Shown: positions 1 through 7,842 of the stretch, piece by piece
Layout of the letters: the number at the start of each line of letters is the position of its first letter
Numbering within the stretch: the first letter of the stretch is position 1
Notes under the pieces: generated by a model
Seen by the model: only the letters and a program-made list of their open reading frames with translations
Databases searched by the model: none
Told to the model about the DNA's origin: nothing
Made by a program: the position numbers and the translations under genes
Source: JANPLN01 sp043757265
GTDB lineage: Bacteria; Bdellovibrionota; Bdellovibrionia; Bdellovibrionales; JAGQZY01
Reading direction: 5' to 3'
Assembly: GCA_043757265.1 (NCBI GenBank)
Contig: JAYUQP010000031.1
Span: forward strand, 30,229 to 94,228
DNA: 64,000 nt

Positions 1-692
1 ATCCGACCTGGAGAAGAATTTCCGCCAAGACCCGAAAGTGCGGCGTTGAGCGCAGGAGTGTTTGGTGATCCTGTGTCAGCAACTGGTAAAGCGCCTGTTG
101 TAGTTCCGGCCGTGTCGCTTCCACCGGTGTCAGTAGATTCTTCTGCGACGGTGCCACCGTCGTCAGTGATTGGATCTTGCGGTGTCGTCGTTGTAATTTT
201 ATCCCCGCAGCTATTGGCGGTGGTGGTGTAACGTTGTCGAAGAGTTTCGGTTGGCGCTGGTATTTCTGCAAGTGCGGCATCGCAATCGGCGACACATGCT
301 TCCCAGACGGATTGATCCTGGGTACCCGTTGCAGTTAGTAGTGCGGCAGCAGTATCACATCGGGCTGCCGCTCCTGCGGCACTGGGAGCTGTGCCGGGCG
401 GAGTAACTCCTGCTGGAGTGACAGTACCACCCCATGTAACACATTGTTGTAGTCTTCGTGGCGCTCCGCTTGGCTCTCTTTCGAAACGATTGAATCCTGC
501 CATATCAGCACAGCCTGTGGCGCAAGTGGACGCTAAAGCGGTGCAATCTCCCGCTGCGGGAGTCCTACTACAAGATTGACTAGCATAGAGGTATGGGTTT
601 CCACAGCGTTCAGTAAATGCATTTGATGCGAAGGACGCGGAAGCACGCGAAACATCAAGGACTGTGATGGAAAAAATAATGAACCGAATCAT
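1..692 (-). CDS. Secreted Cys-rich protein of unknown function, 3' part beyond the window edge
   Basis: An open minus-strand frame runs from an ATG at 692 to the left edge without a stop (230 codons seen). Residues 1-20 (MIRFIIFSITV...SASA) form a plausible signal peptide. The following 150 residues hold paired cysteines (CGNPYL, CSRTP, CATGCAD, CDTAA, CVADCD). After that the chain becomes Thr/Gly/Asp-rich low complexity, as in a linker. I do not recognise a family. It lies 86 bp downstream of another large exported-protein gene on the same strand, with a terminator-like hairpin between them, so it probably has its own promoter. The Shine-Dalgarno is weak (GGGG 5 nt before the ATG). It would be localised to the periplasm or outside the cell. 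Reading frame is secure; function is unknown. Confidence 0.75.
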   Translation of the reverse strand, partial: MIRFIIFSITVLDVSRASASFASNAFTERCGNPYLYASQSCSRTPAAGDCTALASTCATGCADMAGFNRFEREPSGAPRRLQQCVTWGGTVTPAGVTPPGTAPSAAGAAARCDTAAALLTATGTQDQSVWEACVADCDAALAEIPAPTETLRQRYTTTANSCGDKITTTTPQDPITDDGGTVAEESTDTGGSDTAGTTTGALPVADTGSPNTPALNAALSGLGGNSSPGR

Positions 693-727
693 AATACCCC
701 AAGCATACTTTATCGTACCAAAATAAG

Positions 728-756
728 ACCTTGTTTTACGAAAACAAAAACAAGGT
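728..756 (-). terminator. Hairpin terminator candidate after the 779-2866 gene
   Basis: A perfect 10-bp inverted repeat, ACCTTGTTTT and AAAACAAGGT, with a 9-nt loop lies 23 bp past the stop of the minus-strand gene. Read on the minus strand it is followed by CTTATTTT, a fair U-rich tail. The stem is A/T-rich, so termination may be partial. Confidence 0.45.
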
Positions 757-771
757 TTCTCATTTTGAGAC
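757..771. promoter_or_regulatory. Partial GTCTCA-N3-TGAGAC dyad
   Basis: The site reads tTCTCA-TTT-TGAGAC, 11 of 12 positions of a dyad that recurs perfectly at 3045 and 22429. It lies about 65 bp upstream of the minus-strand gene starting at 692. It overlaps the tail side of the terminator candidate, so it may simply be part of that structure. Confidence 0.25.
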
Positions 772-778
772 GACTTTT

Positions 779-2866
779 TTAGTGGGCAATGGCGTCTGCG
801 CGCTCTGCATCTGTTTGATCTAAATCGGAGCCAGTCGCATTTCTACAGCTATACGTGTAGGCGATGTACGAATCTCTGTTGTCGATACAAGCGTATCTTC
901 CAGAGCCCTCAAGCTGTACTGCCTTTGAACATGATAAACGACTGACGTTTGGGCCAACCCAATTTCCATTCGTGCTATGACAGGCGTAATTCATGTTGTC
1001 CGTAGGACTTGTAGCAATTCTGATGAGAAAATTGCGACTGTCACGTGGCGGATTTGAAAGATCATCCACCAATTGACGAGTGCAATTGCGATTTCTGCGG
1101 TCACCCACTCGTGGTGAACGGTTTGCAAAGTTAGCAGTATAAATGTTATTACCGGCAGAGTCTTCGGTTCGAGCGATTGCGTTTTCAACACAGCTTTTGA
1201 ATTGCTCTCTATCTCTTGCAAGATTAGGAGACGTCGCATTCACGCCAATTTCGCGGTCACCAGCACTTTGCCTAAGTGCTTGATAATTTGCGGCACCTAA
1301 AGTTCGTTCTAGGCCATCTCTTGTGCTCGGAAAATCTCTTTCCACTCGTGCACGAAGCTCTTGCAAATTATAATCACCTGAATGTGTTCTGAGAGCGTCT
1401 TCTCTCGCCACACGATCCGAACAACCGTTACAATTGCTCATCCGCTCCTGAAGCATTTCTCTTTCAGTACGAAGACGATGATAATCTTGCAATAAACTTT
1501 TTGCATCCGATGCCGGCATACCAGCTCGCACTGATTCGAATGAAGGTCCTGAAAACAAACTGTTTCTCACACGACGATTCAGTTCGGTTTCGTAAGTAGC
1601 AGCTTCATTCGTAGCAGTGCGTGGATCGTCAAGAGGCGCAGTTCCTGCCACCCTTGGTGTGGTAAGAGCTCTGCCGCCAACGTAGAATGACTGTGTGGTT
1701 GATGGTGCCGCTGCGGTTCCGCAGAAAAGCGAAGTAAACTCGGAGGTACCAATCCCAAAGTAATTTTTAAAAGCATCCGACGCACTTCCGGATGGAACGG
1801 CAGCACCGCGACTTCCAACGGCCAAAACCGCAGATTGAAGAAATTGGTCATTTCGAATATCAGCTTCAACGTCCGCACTGCTGCTTGGTAGCGTACACGC
1901 GCCAAATTTTCTCAATTGTGACTCTAAATCGAGATTGGTGCCGCAACTTTGTGCAGATAAAGAAACAAGCTTTAACCATTTTTTATTAACGTTAGAAGTA
2001 TCAAACTGCTCGGACAGCATTTGTTCTGCTAAACGCTGTTCAGCAGCGCCACAACCGTCATCGACTCCAGCAACCGCTGCCGCTGCCGCAGGAGTTGCAG
2101 CTGCCGCCGCTGCTCCTCTTGCAATACTTGGATGTAAGCGGGCGATTCGCTCCTTCGAGGAATTGCAAACACCTCTGTATATGGCGCATTCGCCATCAAG
2201 GGCCCGCGTATCGCGTTCTACTGATGCAACAAGTGTAGCGCAACGAGCTTCCGACGAGCGAATAAACTCGCAACGAGTAAGTTGTTCATTCAATCTGTCG
2301 ATAGCAGTTTTTCCACTGGTCGTCGCGTCACTCAGTTCGATACATTTTGAAGTTGCTTCATTTTCGTTTGTTCTTGAATAGCAAAGTGTTTTACCACCCG
2401 TGTCTAAACCAAAAGCCAAAGAGCAACGCTGTTGATCGGCTGCGCAGCCGTAGATGGAAGTATCTGAAATGGCAAAAGTGTCTGGAAGAGTTCCGCAGGT
2501 GGCAGCGCGATAGGGAATACCGCCACTAAAGCAAGCCTGATCGGCGTGAGCATCGTCAAATAATATTTGATCTAACCAAGCGGTCGAACTTTTTTTGCCT
2601 TTGGATTTTTTAGAAAGATTTTCTGCGAGTTCTTGGATCTCTTGAAGATAAGCTTTTCTGTTTTTAAAATTGAGTTGGTAATAGTAGTTTGCGTCGAAGC
2701 TCACTTTCAGCTTCTTCGCATCTATTTTTACCAAATTTGCTTTTTGCTTTTTGCTTTTCGAAGCAACACCCGAAGCCTTCGCGCTTTTTGCTTCCGCAAA
2801 AAGTGGAATCTGCAGGAAAAGAATTGAAATTAAAAGCAATCGAAACATTTTAACAGGATTGAACAT
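779..2866 (-). CDS. Large exported protein of unknown function
   Basis: A 695-residue protein with an N-terminal signal peptide (about residues 1-26, hydrophobic FRLLLISILFLQIPLF then AEA). A Lys/Ser-rich basic stretch follows at about 27-45. The rest is mostly hydrophilic with many cysteines in pairs (CFSGG, CGTLP, CAADQQRC, CNGC, CTRQ) and an Ala-rich run near residues 250-265 that looks like a hinge. The start at 2866 is set by AAAGGAGACACT directly before the ATG. The family is not recognised. It is followed by another exported Cys-rich gene on the same strand. The paired cysteines suggest disulfides formed in the periplasm. Two dyad elements lie 130-180 bp upstream. Confidence 0.8.
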   Translation of the reverse strand: MFNPVKMFRLLLISILFLQIPLFAEAKSAKASGVASKSKKQKANLVKIDAKKLKVSFDANYYYQLNFKNRKAYLQEIQELAENLSKKSKGKKSSTAWLDQILFDDAHADQACFSGGIPYRAATCGTLPDTFAISDTSIYGCAADQQRCSLAFGLDTGGKTLCYSRTNENEATSKCIELSDATTSGKTAIDRLNEQLTRCEFIRSSEARCATLVASVERDTRALDGECAIYRGVCNSSKERIARLHPSIARGAAAAAATPAAAAAVAGVDDGCGAAEQRLAEQMLSEQFDTSNVNKKWLKLVSLSAQSCGTNLDLESQLRKFGACTLPSSSADVEADIRNDQFLQSAVLAVGSRGAAVPSGSASDAFKNYFGIGTSEFTSLFCGTAAAPSTTQSFYVGGRALTTPRVAGTAPLDDPRTATNEAATYETELNRRVRNSLFSGPSFESVRAGMPASDAKSLLQDYHRLRTEREMLQERMSNCNGCSDRVAREDALRTHSGDYNLQELRARVERDFPSTRDGLERTLGAANYQALRQSAGDREIGVNATSPNLARDREQFKSCVENAIARTEDSAGNNIYTANFANRSPRVGDRRNRNCTRQLVDDLSNPPRDSRNFLIRIATSPTDNMNYACHSTNGNWVGPNVSRLSCSKAVQLEGSGRYACIDNRDSYIAYTYSCRNATGSDLDQTDAERADAIAH

Positions 2867-3044
2867 AGTGTCTCCTTTTAGCCCTTATCCCTACTATCGA
2901 CCGATCACTTCAATAAATATAGACGAAATGGGTCTAGTTCTTAAAAGCATCCATCATGGAAGGCTTCGCAAACATAGATAGTGTAGCAAAGAGTGTCTCA
3001 GCTTGATAAAAAAAATGTGTGCTGGGCTTAAATCTCATTCTTTC

Positions 3045-3059
3045 GTCTCAGTCTGAGAC
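3045..3059. promoter_or_regulatory. Perfect GTCTCA-N3-TGAGAC dyad
   Basis: The site is GTCTCA-GTC-TGAGAC, a perfect 6+6 inverted repeat. Read as TGTCT-N7-AGACA on the minus strand it matches 9 of 10 positions. It lies about 185 bp upstream of the ATG at 2866, a usual distance for an enhancer-type activator site. No sigma54 -24/-12 match was found between it and the gene, so its use here is uncertain. A weaker relative sits at 2995-3009. Confidence 0.4.
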
Positions 3060-3137
3060 ACTAGACCTAGGTCTTTGGCGCTCATCCAGGCGTCCGCAAC
3101 TTTTAGGAAAGTGCTTATCAACCCGGGAACATGACCC

Positions 3138-3198
3138 GTCATCCTGAGTTGCGCGAAGGATCTGGATGTGCGAGATCCTTCGCTGCACTCAGGATGAC
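3138..3198. repeat. Dispersed palindromic repeat, full inverted pair
   Basis: Two inverted copies of the GTCATCCTGAGT..GCGAAGGATCT unit face each other around a short loop, giving a 61-bp near-perfect palindrome. The same unit recurs singly or in groups at 3258, 29322, 30798, 37126, 48176 and 48348, always outside conserved genes. It behaves like a REP-type element: small, non-coding and able to form a hairpin. Confidence 0.75.
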
Positions 3199-3257
3199 GG
3201 TGATGTGCGGGGATGGCGGTGATGCATGAGCTGGTCGCTATGAGCGAAGCCGCACTC

Positions 3258-3318
3258 GTCATCTTGAGCGAAGCGAAGGATCTAGGAATGCGCGATTCTT
3301 GGCTCCGCTCAGATCGAC
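3258..3318. repeat. Dispersed palindromic repeat, decayed inverted pair
   Basis: A second head-to-head pair of the same unit. The left copy (GTCATCTTGAGCGAAGC.. then GAAGGATCT) is nearly intact. The right copy (GATTCTTGGCTCCGCTCAG) has diverged. The element ends about 50 bp before the trmFO stop. Confidence 0.6.
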
Positions 3319-3370
3319 AGGTGCGGCGCTTGGTGTGACAGGGCTCGAGCTCAGGACAGCGGAGGTTTTT

Positions 3371-4741
3371 TTAAAGCTGTTGGGATTTGCTCTCGAGGAT
3401 AGACTCAATCACCGAAACAAATGCGGGCTCGTGAACTAGCCATTGTTGAAACGCTTGCTTGGCGCGATTGAGAATAAATTCCTTTTTAAGATCTTTCTTC
3501 ATCTTCCCTGCAGCTGGAAAGAGTCCAAAGTTGATATTGGTGGGCTGAAAGTTATCTTTCTCTTCAAGAGTGATGGCGTGAAGAATGGATCCCAGCGCGG
3601 ATTCGCGCGGTGGAGGGTTGAACGGACGATCTTGCATTTTTTGATCTATAAAATGCGCCACGAGCAAACCGATGCACGCCGATTCAAAATACCCTTCAAC
3701 TCCCGTTATCTGACCGGCAAGGTAAAGTTCATTGTCATTACGACTGGAAAGGTCGGTATTGAGTCTTTTTGGAGAATTGACGTACATATTGCGATGGATA
3801 CTTCCCAGTTTTAAAAACTCAGCATTTTCTAAACCTGGAATCATTTTGAAAATTCGTTTCTGCTCTGGGTACTTCATCTTCGTTTGAAAACCCACCATGT
3901 TATAGGCCGTGCCTTCGGTGTTATCTTGTCGAAGCTGAACCACCGCATGCGCCCAAACTCCTGTGTGCGGATTTGTAAGACCAATGGGCTTCATAGGGCC
4001 AAAGCGCAAAGTCTCGGGTCCTCGGCGAACCATTTCTTCGATGGGCATACAGCCTTCAAAAAATGGCGTGTCTTTTTCGAACTCTTTAGGTTCTACTTTT
4101 TCAGCTTTGTTAATTTCGGAGATGAACAAATCATACTGCTCTTTGCTCATCGGGCAATTGATGTAATCGCTTGTTCCTTTATCCCAACGACTGGCTTTCC
4201 AAGCTTTTTTCATGTCGATGGAGTCGGTGGAAATAATCGGCGCAATGGCATCGTAAAAATATAAAAACTGATCGCCAAAATGCGCAAGCAATGATTGGGC
4301 AAGGGGCTCGTGCGTAAGCGGACCCGTTGCAAGCACGCAAGGGCGCGGAATTTGATCGATACACGATACGGTTTCGGATTTGCGTTCGATGCGCGGATGC
4401 TTGTCGAGAATGTCCGTTACAATTTGCGAAAACTTTTCGCGATCCATTCCCAGCGCCTGACCTGCCGGGACTTGCGATTGCCATCCGCTTTTTAAAATCA
4501 ACGATCCCAGCTGTTCAGCCTCCCACTTGAGCTGACCCGGGGCCGATGCCATCGCGTAGCTGCCAAAAGAGTTCGAGCAAACTAATTCTGCAGCTTTATG
4601 AGTCTTATGCGCTGGCGTCATCGTGCCGGGACGCATTTCGTAAATAACCACGTCATATCCGCGCTCGGCGAGTTGGTAGGCGCATTCTGAGCCCGCAAGT
4701 CCAGCTCCGACGACATGAATAGTTTTACTTTTTTTGAACAT
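3371..4741 (-). CDS. trmFO: TrmFO, folate/FAD-dependent tRNA m5U54 methyltransferase
   Basis: TrmFO uses methylene-tetrahydrofolate and FADH2 to methylate U54 in the T-loop of tRNA. The 456-residue length fits the family. The N-terminus has the FAD-binding dinucleotide motif (VVGAGLAGSECAYQLAERG, residues 10-28) followed by YEMRP. The family-typical segments HKTHKAAELVCSNSF and APGQLKWEAEQLGSLI follow, and GQITGVEGYFESA lies in the C-terminal third. The start at 4741 has AAGG 8 nt upstream. It is divergent from the DciA-like gene with only 19 bp between start codons, so their promoters must overlap. Several repeat copies lie just past its stop. Confidence 0.95.
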   Translation of the reverse strand: MFKKSKTIHVVGAGLAGSECAYQLAERGYDVVIYEMRPGTMTPAHKTHKAAELVCSNSFGSYAMASAPGQLKWEAEQLGSLILKSGWQSQVPAGQALGMDREKFSQIVTDILDKHPRIERKSETVSCIDQIPRPCVLATGPLTHEPLAQSLLAHFGDQFLYFYDAIAPIISTDSIDMKKAWKASRWDKGTSDYINCPMSKEQYDLFISEINKAEKVEPKEFEKDTPFFEGCMPIEEMVRRGPETLRFGPMKPIGLTNPHTGVWAHAVVQLRQDNTEGTAYNMVGFQTKMKYPEQKRIFKMIPGLENAEFLKLGSIHRNMYVNSPKRLNTDLSSRNDNELYLAGQITGVEGYFESACIGLLVAHFIDQKMQDRPFNPPPRESALGSILHAITLEEKDNFQPTNINFGLFPAAGKMKKDLKKEFILNRAKQAFQQWLVHEPAFVSVIESILESKSQQL

Positions 4742-4760
4742 GTATTATACCTTTTGAGTC

Positions 4761-5081
4761 ATGGAAAAATCCAAAAAACGACCCTCACAAAAACCGTCTG
4801 CAGTGGTTGATGTCCTACAAAGACTTTTCGAAAATAGCAAGTCTCCGCTGGCCGATGGATTTTTGCGCTGGAAGCTGGAAAGCCAGTGGCAGCTTGTGGT
4901 CGGCGACACTCTCGCAAAGCACTCTCGCCCAGTTCAGTTTGATCGTGGAACTTTGATTGTCGAAGTGACTAACAGCGTGTGGCTTAATGAAATTCGTTTT
5001 CTGTTGGATGATATTCGAACCAAAGTGAATCAGCACCAAGGCACCAATTGGGTTCAGAGAATTCAGTTGATCCACAAGTAA
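4761..5081 (+). CDS. DciA-like (DUF721) protein
   Basis: A 106-residue cytosolic protein. The core segment (WQLVVGDTLAKHSRPVQFDRG, then LIVEVTNSVWLNEIRFL) is typical of the DUF721/DciA family, small proteins that help load the replicative helicase DnaB in bacteria without DnaC. An N-terminal 15-residue basic tail precedes the domain. No clear Shine-Dalgarno is seen before the ATG. It is divergent from trmFO. Its stop codon is the first base block of a 41-bp tandem duplication. Family assignment is from motif recall; the helicase-loading role is inferred from the family. Confidence 0.75.
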   Translation: MEKSKKRPSQKPSAVVDVLQRLFENSKSPLADGFLRWKLESQWQLVVGDTLAKHSRPVQFDRGTLIVEVTNSVWLNEIRFLLDDIRTKVNQHQGTNWVQRIQLIHK

Positions 5082-5161
5082 TCTAGCTACCGCCTTTTGC
5101 TGTCGGCCTTCGCCTCCGCGAATCTAGCTACCGCCTTTTTCTGTCGGCCTTTACCTCGGCT
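5080..5161. repeat. 41-bp tandem duplication at a stop codon
   Basis: Two head-to-tail units (5080-5120 and 5121-5161) begin AATCTAGCTACCGCCTTTT and share CTGTCGGCCTT, differing at a handful of positions. The first unit overlaps the stop codon of the DciA-like gene. The second reaches the stop codon of the convergent L,D-transpeptidase-like gene. The whole gap between the two genes therefore consists of this duplication. Confidence 0.8.
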
Positions 5162-5864
5162 AGTTGGACAGATGTACGAGCATCAAACTGCCATTTTTAA
5201 TTTGATCAATCACCACATCGCGGTAATCGTCATCGATCGTCACACACCCCCAAGACAGCGCTTGTATTTGATTGGCTTCGACTCCTTTGGTCCAACCATG
5301 AAATACGATGGCGCGTTCGCGAATTTTTGTATTTGTCGATGACAGACCATCGAGGCGTAGCGAGCGGCCAAAGGAACCATTATAAACTTCAGCGGTTCGC
5401 GCATAGCCTAATGAGCTTTTACGCGATCCCGGCACGTTGCCAAAAGATTCGGCGTACCCATCGCGATTGGTGTCGCTCCCCTCGCCATGTGATGTGCGGT
5501 AACGCTGAATTGAACCAGTTTTAAGATTGATGATAAATAACCGGTGATTGTTAGAGCGAGGTGCGAAATCCACCACCGAAATATAATTTTGATTTCTAAA
5601 TCTGGATTTGTTTTGATCAAAAAATAAAACAGCACTAGCTAACAGGTTCGACGGCACCAAACGGAGAGGATCTAAGTGTCCGTATCCCGCAAGCGCACGA
5701 CTGGCTTTTAATTCCAATAGCTGATCTGGTTCCGGGACAACCGTGAATTCGTGTGCGATCTTTTCTTGCATAAAATTGATTTTGGACCAACTTTCGCGGT
5801 CTGGATTCTCAGCATGCACTTTAGTCCCGAAAACACAGACGAGTAGAATTATGATCGATTTCAT
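5160..5864 (-). CDS. L,D-transpeptidase-like murein enzyme (YkuD_2 type)
   Basis: A 234-residue exported protein with signal peptide MKSIIILLVCVFGTKVHA. The C-terminal half has a catalytic layout of the YkuD_2 type: HGW at residue 189, then SWGC with the candidate nucleophile Cys207. The upstream segment YRTSHGEGSDTNRDGYAESFGN.. SRKSSLGY also fits this family. Such enzymes act on peptidoglycan stem peptides in the periplasm. The start at 5864 is preferred over a longer frame because GGGAGG lies 6 nt upstream and the signal peptide begins there. It converges on the DciA-like gene. Confidence 0.8.
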   Translation of the reverse strand: MKSIIILLVCVFGTKVHAENPDRESWSKINFMQEKIAHEFTVVPEPDQLLELKASRALAGYGHLDPLRLVPSNLLASAVLFFDQNKSRFRNQNYISVVDFAPRSNNHRLFIINLKTGSIQRYRTSHGEGSDTNRDGYAESFGNVPGSRKSSLGYARTAEVYNGSFGRSLRLDGLSSTNTKIRERAIVFHGWTKGVEANQIQALSWGCVTIDDDYRDVVIDQIKNGSLMLVHLSN

Positions 5865-6004
5865 GATTGCCTCCCAATGCATTTGCATGTCGGCACATTT
5901 GCCCTGGCACTAAAGCTGACGAATGGGCGCGCGAGGCGACGAACCATAAAAATTATCTTTTTGCGTAGATTTTCGATTTTTTAGTTCATTCCGCCCGCCT
6001 CTTC

Positions 6005-6020
6005 AGGTAAACCTCTTGCT
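6005..6020 (+). promoter_or_regulatory. Weak sigma54 promoter candidate
   Basis: AGGTAA-ACCTC-TTGCT has the invariant GG-N10-GC spacing and a perfect -12 element, but the -24 hexamer matches only at GG and one A. The predicted start near 6031 gives a short leader that still contains the AGGGGGA Shine-Dalgarno of the deacetylase gene. Chance occurrence is possible. Confidence 0.3.
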
Positions 6021-6044
6021 TGTTACTTTTCTCAGGGGGAAATC

Positions 6045-7157
6045 ATGAATCGTATTGTTTTTTTCGCAGCGTTAATTTGCATTGTATTTTCAAATCAAAC
6101 AGCTCAGGCAAAAGTGGCAAGGCCTCCCCAGTTTGTGATGCTCTCTTTTGACGGTTCAAAAAGTGTTTCCTTTTGGAAAGAGTCGCGCGATTTCGCAATT
6201 AACAACAATATCAATTTTACCTATTTTACGAGCGGCGTTTATTTTTTAGCCGACTCTAGTAAGAGCACTTACAAAGAGCCACGTTACGGAGCAGGCAAGA
6301 GTGCCATCGGATTTGGCGGTAAAAAAGAGGACATCCAGCCACGATTGCAGCAAATGGTGCTGGCGATGAACGAAGGCAACGAAATGGCCTCACACGCAAA
6401 CGCCCACTACGACGGCGCTGCTTACTCGGAAACCATGTGGGACAGTGAGTTTTCGCAATTTACAAACATTATGACAAATGCGTGGAGCCATAGCGGAATT
6501 CCAAATCAAAAACCTAGCGGATGGGATGAGTACTTTCGACAAGAAATTTGGGGCTTTCGTGCGCCGCTCTTAGGAACCGGCAAAGGCCTCTGGGCATCTC
6601 TGCAAAATAACAATTACGTTTACGATGCAAGCCGTGTCGATCGCATGAATTACTGGCCGCAAAAACTAAATAATTTGTGGAATTTTCCGTTAGCTGGGCT
6701 TACCATCGCCGGTACGGGCAAAAAAACTCTTAGTATGGACTACAATTTTTACTACGGACAATCAGGTGGCGAAGCTGGCCCCCAATCAAAACACGCTCTG
6801 TATGAGCAGCAGATGTACGATACTTATATTGGCTACTTTAACAACAACTATAACGGCAACAGAGCTCCCCTCCATATTGGTCACCATTTTTCGAAATGGA
6901 ATGGAGGCGCTTACTGGAAAGCCATGATGCGCTTTACAAAAAGCGTTTGCTCGCAACCCGAAGTGCGCTGCGTGGTTTACAAAGAGCTCGTCGAATTTTT
7001 AGAAAACAACCAGTCTTCAGTTGCTTCGTTTCAAGCGGGCGACTTTGATAAAAGCCCGCGCGCTTTGCGATTTCGCGCACTGCCTGAACTCAGCGATGCG
7101 GAACTTGAAGAACTTCGCCTAAAAGCGGCAGACCACGTTCGCGCCCACGAAGATTAG
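6045..7157 (+). CDS. Secreted polysaccharide deacetylase-family protein
   Basis: A 370-residue protein with a signal peptide (residues 1-22, cut after AQA). The polysaccharide deacetylase fold (CE4-like) is suggested by MLSFDGS, with Asp36 as metal/base residue, and by SHANAH, with His117 and His121 as the zinc pair. WGFRAPLLG (the Arg-containing motif 3) and HIGHHFSKW near residue 285 follow. The FDG form and the divergent C-terminal half resemble chitin-deacetylase-like subgroups rather than the classic TFDDG enzymes. It probably removes acetyl groups from peptidoglycan or another amino-sugar polymer outside the inner membrane. AGGGGGA precedes the ATG. Substrate cannot be told from sequence. 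Confidence 0.8.
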   Translation: MNRIVFFAALICIVFSNQTAQAKVARPPQFVMLSFDGSKSVSFWKESRDFAINNNINFTYFTSGVYFLADSSKSTYKEPRYGAGKSAIGFGGKKEDIQPRLQQMVLAMNEGNEMASHANAHYDGAAYSETMWDSEFSQFTNIMTNAWSHSGIPNQKPSGWDEYFRQEIWGFRAPLLGTGKGLWASLQNNNYVYDASRVDRMNYWPQKLNNLWNFPLAGLTIAGTGKKTLSMDYNFYYGQSGGEAGPQSKHALYEQQMYDTYIGYFNNNYNGNRAPLHIGHHFSKWNGGAYWKAMMRFTKSVCSQPEVRCVVYKELVEFLENNQSSVASFQAGDFDKSPRALRFRALPELSDAELEELRLKAADHVRAHED

Positions 7158-7235
7158 GCCCCACCGGGCTGGCTCAGTTCTTGAATAGCGGTTTGTAGGG
7201 TTCGGATGAACCAACCCGCTTTTCAAAGGACGCCT

Positions 7236-7667
7236 ATGCCTAAAAACAAAATAATTCTTTTAATCTTCTCAATTCTTATTGGTAAAACTGCTTTGGCCAA
7301 TCCTATTCAAGCGGGCTTCAATGTTATCGCAACGGGTGCCATTGCAACTACCGAAAAAGGTGGACCTTCCGTGTACACACACATCGTATGTCGTAGAGGC
7401 GCCGAAGTTTGTCATTTTACAAGTTTTTACGAGGGAAAAGCCGATTCTTACGATCCTTTAGTTCCTTGGTTTTTTGACGATGATGTGACTGCTTCAAATA
7501 TGACGGGTGTGTCGATCGTTTACCAAACCGGAGACATCGTCCGCAACGATCAAATCATCGGTCTTGCCCACACAATCAATCACGATGGTCCTAGTAAGTC
7601 TGGCGTCGAATTTTTTGTACCCATCACCGTCGATCGTGAGAATCGCACAATTTTTATCGGCCAGTAA
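7236..7667 (+). CDS. Small exported protein, unknown
   Basis: A 143-residue protein with signal peptide MPKNKIILLIFSILIGKTALA. The mature part is rich in beta-prone segments and has two cysteines (CRRGAEVC) that could form a disulfide. The start at 7236 is chosen because AAAGGA lies 6 nt upstream and the signal peptide begins there; the longer frame from 7206 adds a polar prefix. No family recognised. It follows the deacetylase gene on the same strand and may be co-transcribed. Confidence 0.7.
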   Translation: MPKNKIILLIFSILIGKTALANPIQAGFNVIATGAIATTEKGGPSVYTHIVCRRGAEVCHFTSFYEGKADSYDPLVPWFFDDDVTASNMTGVSIVYQTGDIVRNDQIIGLAHTINHDGPSKSGVEFFVPITVDRENRTIFIGQ

Positions 7668-7788
7668 TACAAAAGCAAACGACTTCTAGCAAAGATCAGT
7701 GAGAGACAAAAATCGTCACTATTTTTAAGCGGCAGAGCGCATTTTCGCGCTTCGCTTGTGGCGGTTCACTCAAATGGCTACGAGAATT

Positions 7789-7804
7789 AGGCCTTCGAAT
7801 TGCA
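7789..7804 (+). promoter_or_regulatory. Possible sigma54 promoter
   Basis: AGGCCT-TCGAA-TTGCA keeps the exact GG-N10-GC spacing with a perfect -12 half and GGC in the -24 half. The predicted start near 7815 leaves a 28-nt leader with an AAGGA Shine-Dalgarno for the gene at 7843. Weaker than the matches at 21250 or 22542. Confidence 0.35.
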
Positions 7805-7842
7805 AAGCAACACATTGGACATAATTAAAATAAGGATACAAC

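Larger units (their letters stand above)
2867..3370. other. Intergenic region with dyads and repeat copies
   Basis: No believable gene lies here. The stretch holds the Shine-Dalgarno and presumed promoter of the minus-strand gene, two activator-like dyads (2995-3009 partial, 3045-3059 perfect), a separate 12-bp palindrome AGACCTAGGTCT at 3063-3074, and two copies of the dispersed GTCATCCTGAG repeat. The 75-codon minus-strand frame at 3035-3262 is a translation of that repeat and is rejected. Confidence 0.6.

Noticed and set aside
46..579. Two plus-strand frames of about 60 codons at the left edge
   Set aside because: They lie antisense to a longer open minus-strand frame with a signal peptide, which runs off the edge.
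3035..3262. 75-codon minus-strand frame containing HPECSEGS
   Set aside because: It is the translation of the dispersed palindromic repeat, a well-known source of false proteins; no Shine-Dalgarno or family.
4744..4749. TATAAT on the minus strand just before the trmFO ATG
   Set aside because: It ends only 2 nt before the ATG, too close for a -10, and trmFO has an AAGG Shine-Dalgarno overlapping that area.
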